From Ligula intestinalis (Eukaryota > Platyhelminthes > Cestoda > Diphyllobothriidea > Diphyllobothriidae): a stretch of DNA of 64,000 nucleotides. The translations under genes and the position numbers were made by a program. Of this stretch, positions 11,901 to 24,839 are shown piece after piece (position 1 is the stretch's first letter; every line of letters starts with the position of its first letter). The notes below the pieces were generated by a model. That model saw only the letters and a list, made by a program, of their open reading frames with translations. It ran no database searches and was not told the origin of the DNA. The stretch lies in contig JAYGXS010000001.1 of NCBI GenBank assembly GCA_036362985.1, forward strand, positions 34,953,885-35,017,884, in the 5' to 3' direction.

Positions 11901-14900
11901 ATTTAAACTCGTTGCTTGTGATTAACACTTTCAAAAATGATTTTCTTGGAGAATTATGCTCTTCGATGTATAAGTTATACACAGGAGGAAAAACGAACAA
12001 CAATACATCCGTTGTTCCATATCTAAGCTCCCGAACATATTTCAGACTATAAATTGTATTGCTCTGTGTTCAACATTCACCAACTTACGGAAAAACATAT
12101 TTGGCATTTCTGATCAAACAGTAGACGTGCAGGACTATAAATTGTAGAACTGTGGTATTAAAATGTAAATTTTAATTTGTCTCCCAGTCCTTCTTGTTAT
12201 AGCTGGAATGTATATATATTTAAAGGCTGGTGTTAACTGGATATTTTAAAATCTCTCCACATAAAATTATCAAGGCTACACGAAGCCTTCACTTTCCTTG
12301 CGCTTTTAGGAATAAGAAAGGCTATTAGTTTATAGCTGCTACTTTCGTCTATGCAATCAAATCCTTATGTTCCTTTCTCTTCTATGCGGCGGATAAAGTC
12401 TTTCGTACAGCCTCCTATCAATAATATATCAAGCTCATATACAAACATTTGATAAACGTATGCTGCTTAGACCTCTTCATACTTGAAATGAAGGCCTAAT
12501 GAGATGCCAAAAGTGATGCCCAAATGAAGGCGGAATTAGTACTCACCATGGTACTAATTCCCTTAGTCTATAACCTCATTTTGCCGTGTCTCCTCGTTAT
12601 CCTCATTCATCGGTCTCGCTCAAGTAAATTATTCTGAAAGACCGCTGATTGAAAAAGTACGGAGGGACAACCAAGAATGGCATTCTTTTTTCGTCAGTTT
12701 GCTCTCTCTAAAGAAGGTTGGGTTAAATGAATTAGGCTGCGCGCAAGGAAAGTGTCATTAAACTGATAGTGGCGGCTGACGTTTGGTGGGACAAGCAAAA
12801 ACCAAGTGAATGCGAGAGATGTATTTCAGACACCGGTGCGGTGCTCTCTGAGCAGTCCAGGTTAAGAAGGACAAAAATAATAGGGGGTCGTCCATTAACG
12901 TGACTAAAGTGAGTCATTAGCCAGTCACCAGAAGTGAAGTCATTGCCTATGTGAGGAGAAAGTCATTTGTTGCAAAAAAACGGGGTTGAGCAGAGTTCTC
13001 GTCAAGACTGGTCAAAAATACGGTCAGTTAAGTTGAATGTGCATGAGGACGATAAAGCGGAATTTCCAATTTTACACAGCATGCTGTCGTCACCCTCCAA
13101 ATTTTCGAACCATGGCAAAAATGAACAAAATTAGAAGGAATTATTAATAATTGAGTCGGCAATTAGCAATATTATACAGAATTATTTCTGTGTACAGACG
13201 TCTAACGCACGTTTCCGCTTTAAGTTGTACCAAATTACAATATAACAACTTTGTTTCAACATGACGTTTCGTCAGATCTTCAGCCTGTAAAATATTCAAT
13301 TTCAGTGCAAAAAACATCCAGTTTTAATGTCATTGTTTCTCCATCAGTCATTCTAGGCTCCTTTAGTACAACTAATTTTTTTGATTTCTCATGCAAAGTT
13401 TTCACCTTTTTCAGTTGACCCTTTCTTATTGGGAAGTAAAGGTACAATAAATACTAAAAGTCCTGGACATATTGTCACAGACTGAACTAATCTTTCAAGT
13501 ATTGTATCCCTCTCAAAATTAAAACGTGCGGAACAGTTAAAAAGGCATTGACTTCCGCTTTTTAACAGAACCGAGTTCATAAGGACTATCATCGAACCAG
13601 CCTAGACACTTTGATCAGGTATGCCTTAGCTGCAACACTTTCGTAGCTACCGAGATCAAAGCTAGTCAATGTATAAGTTAAAATACCTCTGACTAATCTG
13701 AAGAAGAAACTGTACGATATCTTTGACTTGTAATTACAATGGATGTGTGTATTTTTGGTCCCCGTGAACCAAACACGAACAAGCCGCTGTGATACCATTT
13801 TTACACCATAAATATATATAAGTTGAAGTTCATAGCAAATCTTATTTCAGTAGACAAAAAAGTCGAAGATTCATAAATTGTTACGTAGCAATTGCGCTCT
13901 TGACAAGGTATTAAAAATACAACTTTGAACCGCGAAAATATGACTTGCAGAGGGTAAGTCATAAAATGGGGATGATATTCGGGAGATGTTTAGTTTTAGG
14001 TTAATTTTTCGAGAAACAATCTTGACTATATATTTTCATGGATTCTTCAACGATCGAAAATACCGCCAGACTAAATTCACAGAACTTTAGTTCGACTAGA
14101 AATAGATAATCTCAACAGTACCAACGACTGATGTATGGAAGAGCTTGCAGAGGCAGGTACTGTGCAATTCCAGGACCTCTCTAAAATACCCAAGTCAGGT
14201 GGGTTTCTCTGACTAAAGTCTCAATTCGGAACCCAAATTGATCATTTCAAAATTGAAGTTCTTGATCTCAGACCTACAAATAACGGTGAACTCGATAGAG
14301 CAATTATCTGATTCAACAAATTTAGACAGGCCGTCGAGGCCGTGAACCTCATTTTTCGGCTGTCTTTAAGTTATGCTGAGACCAATAGGCAGCCTGCAGT
14401 TCAAAATATCACAGAACTCATGGAATATTATCTCAAGACATCGCTATAATTTAAATGGATCACATACCAGCCGATAAAGGGCTCTAAGGGACATTTTTTA
14501 GTTAGAATTCACTACTTTTAAAAGGAAATGAACCTGAAAAACCGTCAACTTAGAGTTCACGATGAACGAAGGTATGAGAAAAAAGCTTATATTCTTGGGT
14601 GCTCGCGTTTGCCGCCAACGGAATGGACAGCCAGCAATTACATGCTACATAAACCGACAAAAACTTTGCAAATGCTCGGCAGTACTGCAACACAAACTCA
14701 GCTTTTTACACACGCTATACAGGCTGGGTGAAATCTACTGCAGCACCGAACGGGACGAGACGAAGTTTCTTCTGGAGCTCCAAATAGCCATGTACTGTTC
14801 AAGAACATTTGCTTATTCGGCAACTTGCACGAAAATTTGGAGATGGCAATCCAAAGTGTGTGGACAGTACACATCTTTGACACTCAGACTGTTTATGATG

Positions 14901-15249
14901 TTTGCCGAGATGTTGATCCATTATCAAGACAAAAGCGAAAAGTCAAGATGAAGGATTGTTCCACTTCTACATCACTTTGCCTTCTCTATCTGGTACTAAG
15001 AACTTTCTTAACAGGATGCTGTGAAGACGTGCAACAATGGGGGCCGCAAACTATCAGCGATGAAACAGAATTCTGGTTTATTCCCACAGTCGGCATTGAT
15101 GGCATATAATGAGAGTTGCACGCCAGAATCAACAACCTACCGGCAGGGAAAGTGCCCGAAAGATGCCTTTCCTAAATTTGATCAAATCGGCAGTTGTCAA
15201 TCGACCCTGAACCATATGCGGTAATTTTAGTGTTGGAAAATTTACCTCT
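5978..15249. other. Long intergenic stretch, nothing recognised
   Basis: AT-rich with scattered short frames, none showing a recognisable domain. A perfect 11-bp hairpin lies at 12532-12561. A slightly GC-richer patch at 14520-15230 holds overlapping frames (up to 129 codons from 14562) with no family resemblance that I can see. No tRNA, rRNA or transposon ends were noticed. Confidence 0.45.
12532..12561. repeat. Perfect 11-bp inverted repeat
   Basis: GGAATTAGTAC at 12532-12542 is followed by an 8-base loop (TCACCATG) and the exact complement GTACTAATTCC at 12551-12561. It is the cleanest short hairpin that I noticed. There is no T-run to suggest a terminator, and it may be the centre of an eroded palindromic element. 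Confidence 0.6.
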
Positions 15250-15455
15250 TGGCAGATAGCATTGACGGCAAAGATAACAGAGACTGGAAGGGCTGTTTCT
15301 GGCTCATTAGCACTCATTAGTTAGACACCTCCAACACCAGGTGGTGCACTACTCGAGGTTCGAGCCCGCAATCCTTTTGGTCGGAAGTCTAACAATGACC
15401 ATTTGGGCACGAACTCGTTGTCTTGCCCATTTAAATTAGAAAATATTGACACTCG
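15250..15455 (-). mobile_element. tRNA-derived SINE copy
   Basis: In minus orientation the segment has the family tail (GAGACTGGAAGGGCTGTTTC on the plus strand at about 15280, then GGCTCATTAGC), the B box (antisense cgaggttcgag at 15354-15364) and the head next to CGAACTCGTTGTCTTGCCC. The conserved attgacactcgtt block follows near 15446. Unlike the copies at 5.5, 19.4 and 45.4 kb, no plus-strand tail follows. Confidence 0.72.
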
Positions 15456-18400
15456 TTATCTGCTTAAATTACTATCTGCTCTGAGCTTGCTGGCAGAGTA
15501 AGACGAGTGACTTCCGTTAGCGATCGAGAAACGTTCATCAAAGAGTGTCAAATTCACCTCTTTCAGGTGGACCTAACATCAAATGTAACACTCAATGCCC
15601 AAAAGGTGGGTCAGCTTTTAAAAATTGACACCACTGAGACTTTGAGTCAAAACGATCGTCAATGATCTGGACAGGTGCAGGATGTCTAGATGTCCATCAA
15701 GGGTTCAGTCAATCGCCACATATGCTAACCTCTCCCCCTCCCAATCTGTTTTTTTGAATCTAATTGACAGGTGACGGGAACGGTGCGAGACTCTCAAGGC
15801 GCCAGTTATCATCGTGGCAAACAAGGGCGGCCCGTCGCGACAGGTCACACTGAGACAGGGGGCTGATTCGGCATTGGCAACCCACGCATCAGCCAAAATG
15901 CACTGCACCAGTCCTCCCACCATATCTGTGACGGTATTTTGTTTAAATCACACATCGAAACGTCAAACCGTAAATACAATGCTCTCTATGAACGCCCCCT
16001 CCACCTTATGATAAAGGCGTTTGTAAACTGATGTCTATGTTTGCACAAATTGGGTTTAAAAGTCAACGTTAAATAGAGACGTTTTGGCAACAGTTAAAAG
16101 ACTTTATTATGGATAAGACATGGTACATTTTAAACTTTATCACATAGAGCGCTGAATGCAAAAAATCTCGAAAGTCATCTGGACTAGCAATGCTTGCAAA
16201 ACACGAATTTTCTTCAAGAAAAGCACTTTTAGTAAATGCTTCTACAACATTACAAACAAGTATCACTATTACCAGTTTATGTAATTTCGTTTGTATGAAA
16301 GGACGGTCGGTCGGTTAAAGTCCCGTTCAACATTTGAATGTCTTCCTTGACTGCGAAACGTTCAGTAGAAGAGAAATGCAAAGAAGTGTGAAGTTTATTC
16401 AGCCCTCAAAAGCAAGAAACAATTTTGGCAATTTAAGTTCGCTGAGTCCTGGCACGGAATATTTAGTCAATCGCATTCCACAAGCCTATATTTCTGAAAG
16501 GAATATTTTAAAAGTATCGATGAGTCTAATAAGAGGAAGTCTGCATGATAGATAGTTAAACACTATAAAGAGAATGCTGAATTTTGCCAAGGTGCATCAC
16601 GTTTAGCCTTCTCTCATGTTACAAAATTTCCAAGGAGGCGCACATGCTTTGTGTTGATGTGTATGAGAAAACTGAACGGTTAATACGCATGGAATTTATA
16701 GTACATGTAGCCAATAATCAGTAAGCATGTCTCCTAATCTCAATCTGATAATCGCTGAGGTAATGACCGTTATTAACAATGGCTGTGAACAAATAAACCC
16801 TGTGATAATTTTTTTCCACTATGTGATTTATTAGCCTGCATGGCCTGCGTGGTAGTTTTGCATTCATGGACTTCATCACCCCCCCTAGAACACATATTTC
16901 TTCACTCTGCCCACCCCATGCCCTTTTACACAGCTACTAAAGGACATGACAGTAAAACTGGATAAAGTGTTTCAGTTCGTAGTCGTTTAAAGGTACTTAA
17001 TTTGGTATATTTGCGCATTTAGCTGGGCAAACACAAATGTCAACCGTCACTCTGTCGACGGCAATATGTCGTTGTGGCAACAGCTTTAAGGCATTCTGTA
17101 AAAAGTATTTTTTTCTCCAACTGTACGTTAAACATTCTTCCTAAGCAATGCCAGTTTTTTTTAAATATCCATCCTAACATATTTTCACTTTTAAACAAAA
17201 CGAACACCATTCTAAACGAAAAAAGAAAAAATATTTTGCCGTACGTATTGTGTTTGTTTTATGTTTCTTACCGTAATGCGAGGCTTATCTAAGATTTAAT
17301 ACAATGTGCAGTGTCAATTTTCTGTAGCTCAAACCTACTCCACCATGTCCTCATTAATATGACTAGGTCGTCTTCATCATATTATAACATAGACTATCAA
17401 AAATAGTTTAAATTCATATCCAATACAAAAACTGCATTGGATGCAACCCAGAGAGGTAGGACATTTATTGAATACCTTTGGTTAAATTTAAATAACATAA
17501 AAAGGATTATGGAGTAGGAATTTACAAGTAAGAGATTTTATACCTATTTTTCTTTTTCTTTTCTTGAAACCGAAAGGAACTCTCTTTTCATGTGATGAGA
17601 TGGTCAATTTTAACGGGTTTTGCCAAATTAAACTGAAATAAAAACAGTTGGCAAACCACAAGTTGTGCACGAAAGGATCACGTGTTTCCGAAACTATCAG
17701 ACAGATCACGTCTTCACATCATCATCAATAAATATAAAAGGGTTTTACCTCTTTATGGGAGATCTAAGAACCTTCAATTACAGAAACCTGCTACAACTGA
17801 CAGTACGAAGTAGTATTTAAAAGCACGTTTTTATCACTCAATTAAAACGAAGGAAAAATTCAACTGATAAACGCATCCTACCAAGTTATAAGAACTATTT
17901 ATAAGGGAAGGGAGCTTGAGAAGAAGAACTCAACACTGTGCGGAAAAAGGACTTTTGCATGTTTGATATTTGCGTTTGGTACCTAAGCAAGGCGCCAAAG
18001 ATAACAAAAAATAAACATAAAATAGGCTGCGCAGCCATATACCTCATGATTGGTAGCTTTAGGCTGACTCATCCGTCGCCGGGGTCTCAGTAGTAGCCTT
18101 CTCAGTACGCTGTCGACAGCCCGGCATTGGCGTCTGCTGGCCCTCCGTCCTGACGGCCGGTCCTTCGATGCCGCTTGCGGGCGGTCAATCCCGTGACTCA
18201 GTCGGAATTATACATCTTGGTAAATACAGTTAAGGTCGTTCCGCGTCCTTATCCAAGTTTTAACGGCGCCACACCGGCAGTCCATTTCTTCGCTGTTTGT
18301 TTGCGAGGAAAACAGATTAAATGAAGCCTGAGCTACGTCGGGTTTATGGCCTTGATGCCACGGCCCCCTGCTTTTCAAGTGGCCTTCCTGTCTTCATGCA

Positions 18401-19357
18401 GCGGTGCCAAATATTTTAAACAGCTTCTGACGTACATACAACCATCAGACGGCCTCCTTTGCTTGAGTGTCGGTGTTTAATGCAGCCTGTAGGCTGTTCC
18501 TGTCTCGAGGGCCTTTAAAGTCTACTCATGGCAAATATTTCGGAAAGATATCAGCACGACACAGTTCGGTTCTCAAATATCAAATATGTTGATGGTTTTT
18601 GAAAAGTTAGGTAGTCAAACCATTTGTGCAATACGTATACAAAAGACGGAAGTGTTTTACAAATTGATAATAAAGTATCAACCGTTTTTGAGATATCTTC
18701 ATATTAATTAGTTATTTAAACGTACGTGGCAAAAGTTTGGAAACACAATCTTCCGCAAAAGCGTTTTTTTACAAAGCCTGTCATTGGACGTCACGAAGAC
18801 ATTCCATTAAATAAAACGACTTCCTAGTTGGCTCTTTGTACATCGATACTGTAAGGCGGCTTAAAACATATTCTCAAATGCACATTAGGCTTATGGGTTC
18901 ATATGACGCCTCAATAATTTTCGCAAAAGAGTGGAAGCAAATTATATTTTATTGATATTTTAATGTAAACGCACATTTCATCCAAAACTATTCAGAAGAT
19001 CTGAATACTATTTATATAAGTATATATTGTAACTAGCTTGTTTTTTTGTCTGGGTAAACTAATGCGCACATTTCGAGCAAATCCTCCGAAACAAACCTTT
19101 TTTTACGTTACGAATAGGCTACGTAAGCTCTCGGACTTTAAAGTACGTTGCCTGGCCTCATCTGGATTCTTATTTAATAGCGGTGGGAAGTATTCATCGG
19201 TATGTTATCTTCTAAATTCAAATGAAAAAATGCACAAGGTGTTTTGATTCTGGTTATTAAAACTCTTAATGTTTATTGAGGGGTTTGCCTAAAACATTTC
19301 TGAGAAAATATCACACAGCGTTGACTAATAATTGAAGTCGGGAGAAAAAAGACTGAA
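15456..19357. other. Intergenic; GC-richer patches at 15700-15920 and 18040-18520
   Basis: Mostly AT-rich without recognisable features. The patch at 15700-15920 and the block at 18040-18520 have clearly more G+C and CpG than their flanks, as the R1 and SINE copies do, so they are probably further decayed repeats. The start of the 18-kb block (aggctgcgcagccatatacc) resembles the start of a GC-rich block at 55378 (aggctgcgcgaccatgtacc). No coding domain was seen. Confidence 0.4.
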
Positions 19358-19610
19358 AGTATTGTCGGCAAAGACAGGGGAGACTGAAATGTTCATTTAT
19401 GGTTCATTAGCCGTCATCGTCAAGTCATGCTCAGCCAGAAATAATTCATTACTGGTAGCTCGAACTCAGTGCCTGTTTTGATCAGAGTCGACCGCCCTAA
19501 TCATTGAGTCACGTTTGGGCTGCTTATGACTGACTGACAACGGCTAATAAGCCACAAATGGCCGTTTCAATCTCCCTTGCATTTTTCAGTAATATTATCT
19601 GTCTATACTA
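19358..19610 (-). mobile_element. tRNA-derived SINE with fold-back tail
   Basis: The minus-oriented SINE runs from its tail (plus strand: attgtcggcaaagacagggg at 19361) through the 'ttcattagcc' block and the B box (antisense agctcgaactc near 19457) to the head (cattgagtcacg at 19502). A plus-oriented tail begins at about 19524 (gactgactgacaacggctaa) and runs to ctgtctatactacta. The two tails are complementary over roughly 85 bases, and the spacer seen at 5.8 kb is nearly absent. Confidence 0.75.
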
Positions 19611-21869
19611 CTAACTGCTACAGCTACCCAAGGCCCAAAGAAAAGGCGGAACAGGACAGGTGTATTCAGGTAGCGGTCAGTGAATGTTCATCAACAAGTA
19701 ACAGGAACAAGACTTGCATTAACTGCGACGGGTAGGAGCCTAATCTGAGCTTTTGTGCTTCTTTGGGAATATTTAAATCTTATTGGTTTTAGTGAGTGCG
19801 ATATATATTTTAGCCAATTAACGTCTTCTTCTAACAGTACTTATAGTTTATATTAGTTTCTCTGTTCTATTTGCTTACATTGCACTCTTGTGGTAACAAT
19901 TCGCTGTGGAGACTTTTTTTGTCAAGATTGTAAACCATTGTCAAATTCTAAGACAAAATCATCTCCAGTTATGTATTTTGGTCAAATCGGTGCCATACGA
20001 TAGTAATTTCCTACCTTTAAATATATCGTTTTGGGGCAACTACAGACCACACTTTCTAGCTTTTTCTGGTCAGGAAGTCAAAGCTATTATCATCTTAACC
20101 ATGGGTAATTACACCCTAGCTCTGAAAATGTAATAATTACTGGTACAAAGTTTTTTTGGCTGCCGTGTGAAATATTTAAGTCAATCTTTCTTTAGAGATG
20201 ACTGAAGCTTCCAAGAATGGCGACATATTTTAGCAAACCAGGGAGACATTGTGAATGATAAATTAAAATGGGGCTATATAGCAATCATTTTTTAAAACTC
20301 AGTCATTGTGAAAGTAAGTTATTAAAAATAGCGTGAAAAATGTTAATATTAATAATTTTTCAAACCCTACGCAGAATGAGCAAAATGTTAGCAATGCTTG
20401 AGTTGGTTGAGGTGTCCTTACGTGTTTTAGCGTAATTACCATCCCAAGTGTAATGCGAAAGGAAGCTTGTGCGTCAAAATACGTGCCCTGATCGCGACAA
20501 GGGAGTTAGTCTCCGAGATAGGAGAGAGTATTTTGCAAAAAGATGTGTATTAACACGTAAAAGACTTTTTAAGGACACAGTGACTCAGAAAAGATTGCCA
20601 TGTAAGGAAATTTTGCAGGAAGCTGTAAAGGGCCTTCTCACAAACAAGTGAAGAAATACACTCAATAAATGATTCCATTGTATTAGCCGGTGGTTATTCA
20701 TATACCTGACCAATCTAATAGTTCGCATTATAAGACAAATAAGAAGGCAGAAAGTGTTAACTTTCAAATCAATATTCATATTTTTTATGCTTTAAGTGCA
20801 ACATCACACAGAAAGCTGCACTTTTTCGTCCGTTTAACCTACATTCTATAGGAAGTTGATGATTTTCACGTAGTCATTTTCCACTAGAGGTTAAAAAATA
20901 ATTCTCAAGTTCTATAAAACTCCTTTATTGAACCTCCCATATGATAACCTACATAAAATAGAGCTACTTTCAACTAAAATTATTAATATATTACAGTTAC
21001 TGCAGTTTCTTCTATTAAACTACCTATGGTTATATTTTTAACTCGCATATCGTTCCCGTGAAAGTTCATATGGTACGTCCCCATTTGGTTAATAACTGAC
21101 GTGTTATCAGATTAAAATCTGTAAAATTATTGAAGACGTTCCAAAAGAGCAGTTAAGCACTTTGTTATTTTTCTATTGACTTCTGGTCACGGTGGCTGCA
21201 GAGGATTCTAACAGAAAATTCTTGAACACCTTTTTTTAAAAAACATATACGCTCTCTTTCCATTCGTTAAGTATTTTTACAGTTCTTTGACAGGCTATTC
21301 AAAATGTAAAACCTGCAAGACTATAAAAAAGCAGTCCGGAAGAAGCGCGTCAAAATTGCTTTCAGTTATTGCAGTTAAACCTACTAAGAGCCTTATTATA
21401 TAAATAAACTTTCAATTCCAATTTAAAACATCTTTTAAATGATCGTTGACAAAATTTTTCTTCTATTTATATAAATGCTAAATACCGCGTTGTTTTAAAA
21501 GTATTAATTCCGAATTCATTAAGTGGACGGCGGGATAACGTGGCGGATGATTAACTCTAACTACAAACATAAATTTGTCCATGACTTAAATACTCATTCG
21601 CCATGTAATTTTGGCGGCCTGATGATGAAGTACCTCAAATATGTTTGCCAAATGACCTGATAGAAGAAGCAAGAAAATAATCATTAATCATTATTCCAAT
21701 TCACTAGCAGGAACCGTAAGAGATGTGTTTAAGATACATATGCTGAACATAAACTTGTTCTTAGACATTATACAGTAAAAACAAGGATAAATACAGCCCT
21801 TCATATGACTGTCAAAGTGATTAATCCTTTTTACAAAATTATCTGCAATCAAATCGCCCGTTACTTAAG
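19611..21869. other. Intergenic, nothing recognised
   Basis: AT-rich. An opposing pair of short frames (20469-20651 plus, 20585-20779 minus) has no recognisable content. A gcctgatgatgaag string at about 21618 recalls Penelope tails but lacks the rest of the motif. Confidence 0.4.
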
Positions 21870-23305
21870 TAAACAGTGGTCGCCGTTGACCACGTAATTT
21901 TTCTTAATTTGTATAAGTTTAATTATCACTGCAATACCAGTGTGAATGTATTTAGGAAAACATAGAAATAATTATGAACGGCATAAGGCCTATTAAGTCC
22001 TTGAAATAAATAAAAACTACAAAGTGTTCATAACGGAATATTAGATTTTCTCGATAATGCCATAGTTCTAGAGACGCAAAAGAGGGCTCTTAATTATAAC
22101 AATACATTAAGATATTTTGCTAAGTTGAAAACCTGAAGCAACAAATTTCGATAAAATAAAAGAATCTTTCTTTAGTTAAAATATTCTGTAGTCTGTTCTT
22201 ACCGGTTGCGTATTAATTGAATGTCACCGAAACAAAGTGTGTCATCAAACTGCTTGTTTTGACTATCTTTACTGATCAATTCAAAATTTGCGCATGTGTT
22301 TGACGTCTACAACAAAACCTTTAAAATAAGGTATACATAAAGATTATTAACCGAAAGAAAGTGTTTTTGGATATGAGTTCTTAGAATGATGACCATGTTG
22401 CTTCTTTGTAGAAATGCCTCGAAAAAGCAAACCACACTGTCTAGAGTAAATCATGTCAGCAGTATAACTCTGCAACTACTATTTCTAAGATAAATCAAAA
22501 AAAATCCACAAAAGGTAAACTTTTAGAAATTGCTTTGATAAAATATTCAGCTGATGAACTTCTGTGCATATTAAATTTCTCCAACGTAATATCATAATGA
22601 CATTTGAGAATTTTGAGAATTTCTTTAAGTTTTCTGAAGATAAACGATTCAATTTGACTGGAAATAAAAGAACTTGTCTTTCTTTTATAATGATTCACCT
22701 TCTGCAAATAACTATTTTTCTTCACGACGTACATTTAATAAACCATTATTTGTGTTAAATCTACGAAAACATGCTAGACATTTGGTTTTTATTGAAGGAC
22801 ATTTATGGTTCAGTGCTACATTCAAACAAAAACTCGTCTGTTACTGCATTTTTTACAATGAAACTTCACAGGATAGCTAACCATAATTTCTTAAACATAT
22901 ATGTTTAATGTTACTGCAAACAAATTTGGTTCGTTTTATTTGGCTTCGCTTCAATCTCAAAAATTTGTATAAGCGTTTCCAGTTCTAGAATGGATATACT
23001 CTATATCTTTTATATTTATTTTGGTGTTCCTTCTTATTATTATCAACTTCAACGTGTGGTTTGGTGCGCTCGGTTGTAATAGCATAGGGAATTCCTTCTA
23101 TATGAGCCTATTCCCAATTTCTCCAAAACTAATGGTTATTTCTATTAATAAACCTAACTAAAATGACGATTTAACTAAGTACAAGGCTTTTGCAGAATTC
23201 AATAAACTGAAGGAATCACACTAGTGTTTTCAAATATATGCTAAAGTGTCCAGGCAAATTTCATAATTAGCGTTGCATGGTCTTCGGTGGCTACTGTATG
23301 AAATA
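21870..23305 (+). repeat. Family X dispersed repeat, copy A
   Basis: This stretch aligns by eye with 28195-29760 (same strand) and with the reverse complement of 49338-50890. Shared landmarks include gttgaccacgtaattttt at the left, 'accagtgtgaatg..tttagg', the long block 'gaaaacatgctagacatttgg' with 'tttttattgaaggacattta', and 'gcatggtcttcggtggctac' at the right. Copy A lacks about 115 bases, present in B and C, that contain a 'tctgtttcgt' block; it resumes at aaataactatttttcttcac. Otherwise it is closer to C than to B. Frames inside are short and not conserved. The class is unknown. Confidence 0.75.
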
Positions 23306-24445
23306 TTTAAGAACACTGTACAGCGGTCTGTTTGAGAGCGCTGAGTTAGAATTCACTTTAGCAAAATAAGGGATAATTAATAAAGTATTTTGTTTGAATT
23401 CCAATGGTCAAGGTTATTTTTTCCTCACAAGTTGGCATCATATGCAGGCATTGCTTAGCTTATTAAGCAAAGTTGCTGGAAGCTTTCGTTTTCTTTCCGA
23501 AAGTTATCTCTTTTTCTGCGCTCTCCAACCAATTATACACGTCATCGCCCAATTAGGCCACATAAGGGTTTCCTTTGGAGTCCATCTTCACATTTTCCAC
23601 GAAGATACGTCTTCGTAGTAATTGGCCTTTTCAAACAATCTGCCAGAATTTCGTGGATTGTTAATCAAAAAAGAGCTGAATTAAAGCAATGCAATAAAAT
23701 GTTCGAGAAATTAACTGCAGCAACACGTGTAAGGCTTGAAATGTCTCTCTCCCATGCAGTGTATCAAGCCATTACTTGTTGTCATTTATTTGCTGAATAA
23801 CTCTTATGCAGGCTCCCAAAGCCCTAAACAAAAAAGAATTATTGGCGCAACTTCTTTCAATTATTTTTTTTGTCAAACTTTAACGTTACTCCTAACATTT
23901 TCACTACAGCCATACAAAAGCAGCGGTGCAAGTCTAACCCAAAGCAATTTACACTTAAGTGATGCAAAGGAAAATTCTATCTAGGAAGCTTTAGAAGTTA
24001 TTTGTGGACCAAAAGAAAATATGCAAACAGAACTTTCCAACTTTTGTTGGGGTATTCAGAACTTGTTACTGACTATGAACAAAAACATTGCAATCCTATT
24101 TATTTCACGGAGGAGTAGCGCCTTCATCTCACAATTTGAAAATGCCAGTTAAGGCCAAATAAAGGAAAAGGTTATCAGGTCACCGGCTTCTATCAATCAA
24201 TTAATTCACAGTGCTTGTAAAATTGCATCCTTTTTATCCTCAGCCTCACCTGCGATCTTATCTAGCACAGTCATAGGAGGGACGCAGGTAAACGCTCTCA
24301 ATTAAATATTTTATGTGTGGACAGGCTAGTCAATAAGATTTTAAAAACGAAGGACGATCTTCAATAAACTTTACAATTTACGGATTTTCCCACTCACTTT
24401 ATCGAATGAAATTTCGTCTAAGGGAATGTGGTTTAGGACACATCA
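23306..24445. other. Intergenic, nothing recognised
   Basis: Short plus-strand frames at 23394-23618 and 23736-23984 have no domain signature that I can see and are flanked by AT-rich sequence. They are probably chance frames. Confidence 0.4.
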
Positions 24446-24839
24446 CAGGGTGTCCCAAACTGTATACAAATATTAACTAATTGTTAACTTGGTTCTATTT
24501 TAATTTTATTATTTCAAAAACTTAAAAGTATTTAAAAGTACCATTTTATTGTTTTTGCACTGCATGCTCTCAACCTGACTTCCATTTAATTCAGACACTG
24601 CTGACAACGCGAAACAATGGAATTGCACATATCATGAAACAATTCCACTCGTATTTAGAAGCATTCATGTTCTATAGCTTCTATCTTTCTCCATCAGTTC
24701 AAATATAGTCAACGTACAGTTGAAAAATAATAAAATTATCTTTACAAATACTTTAACGTTTTTGAAATGATAAATTTTTGATAAACATCAAGGTTATAAT
24801 TGGTTAAAATGTGTGTTCAGTTTTGTGGGACAGCCTGTA
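24446..24839. mobile_element. MITE with CAGGGTGTCCCA ends, 394 bp
   Basis: The left end is CAGGGTGTCCCAAACTGTAT and the right end is TTTTGTGGGACAGCCTGTA, an imperfect inverse. Next to the left end, the sequence 'tctattttaattttattatttc' parallels that of the 134-bp MITE at 762-895, so both belong to one family with different internal lengths. There is no coding content. The shared TIR start with the transposase remnant at 47893-48666 suggests mobilisation by that transposase type. Confidence 0.75.

Noticed and set aside
14528..15224. Cluster of overlapping frames in a GC-richer patch
   Set aside because: Several frames overlap in different phases with no motif; fits composition rather than coding.
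21614..21660. gcctgatgatgaag string as another Penelope tail or hammerhead
   Set aside because: The second box (GAAAC) and a stem are absent; one short string is not enough.
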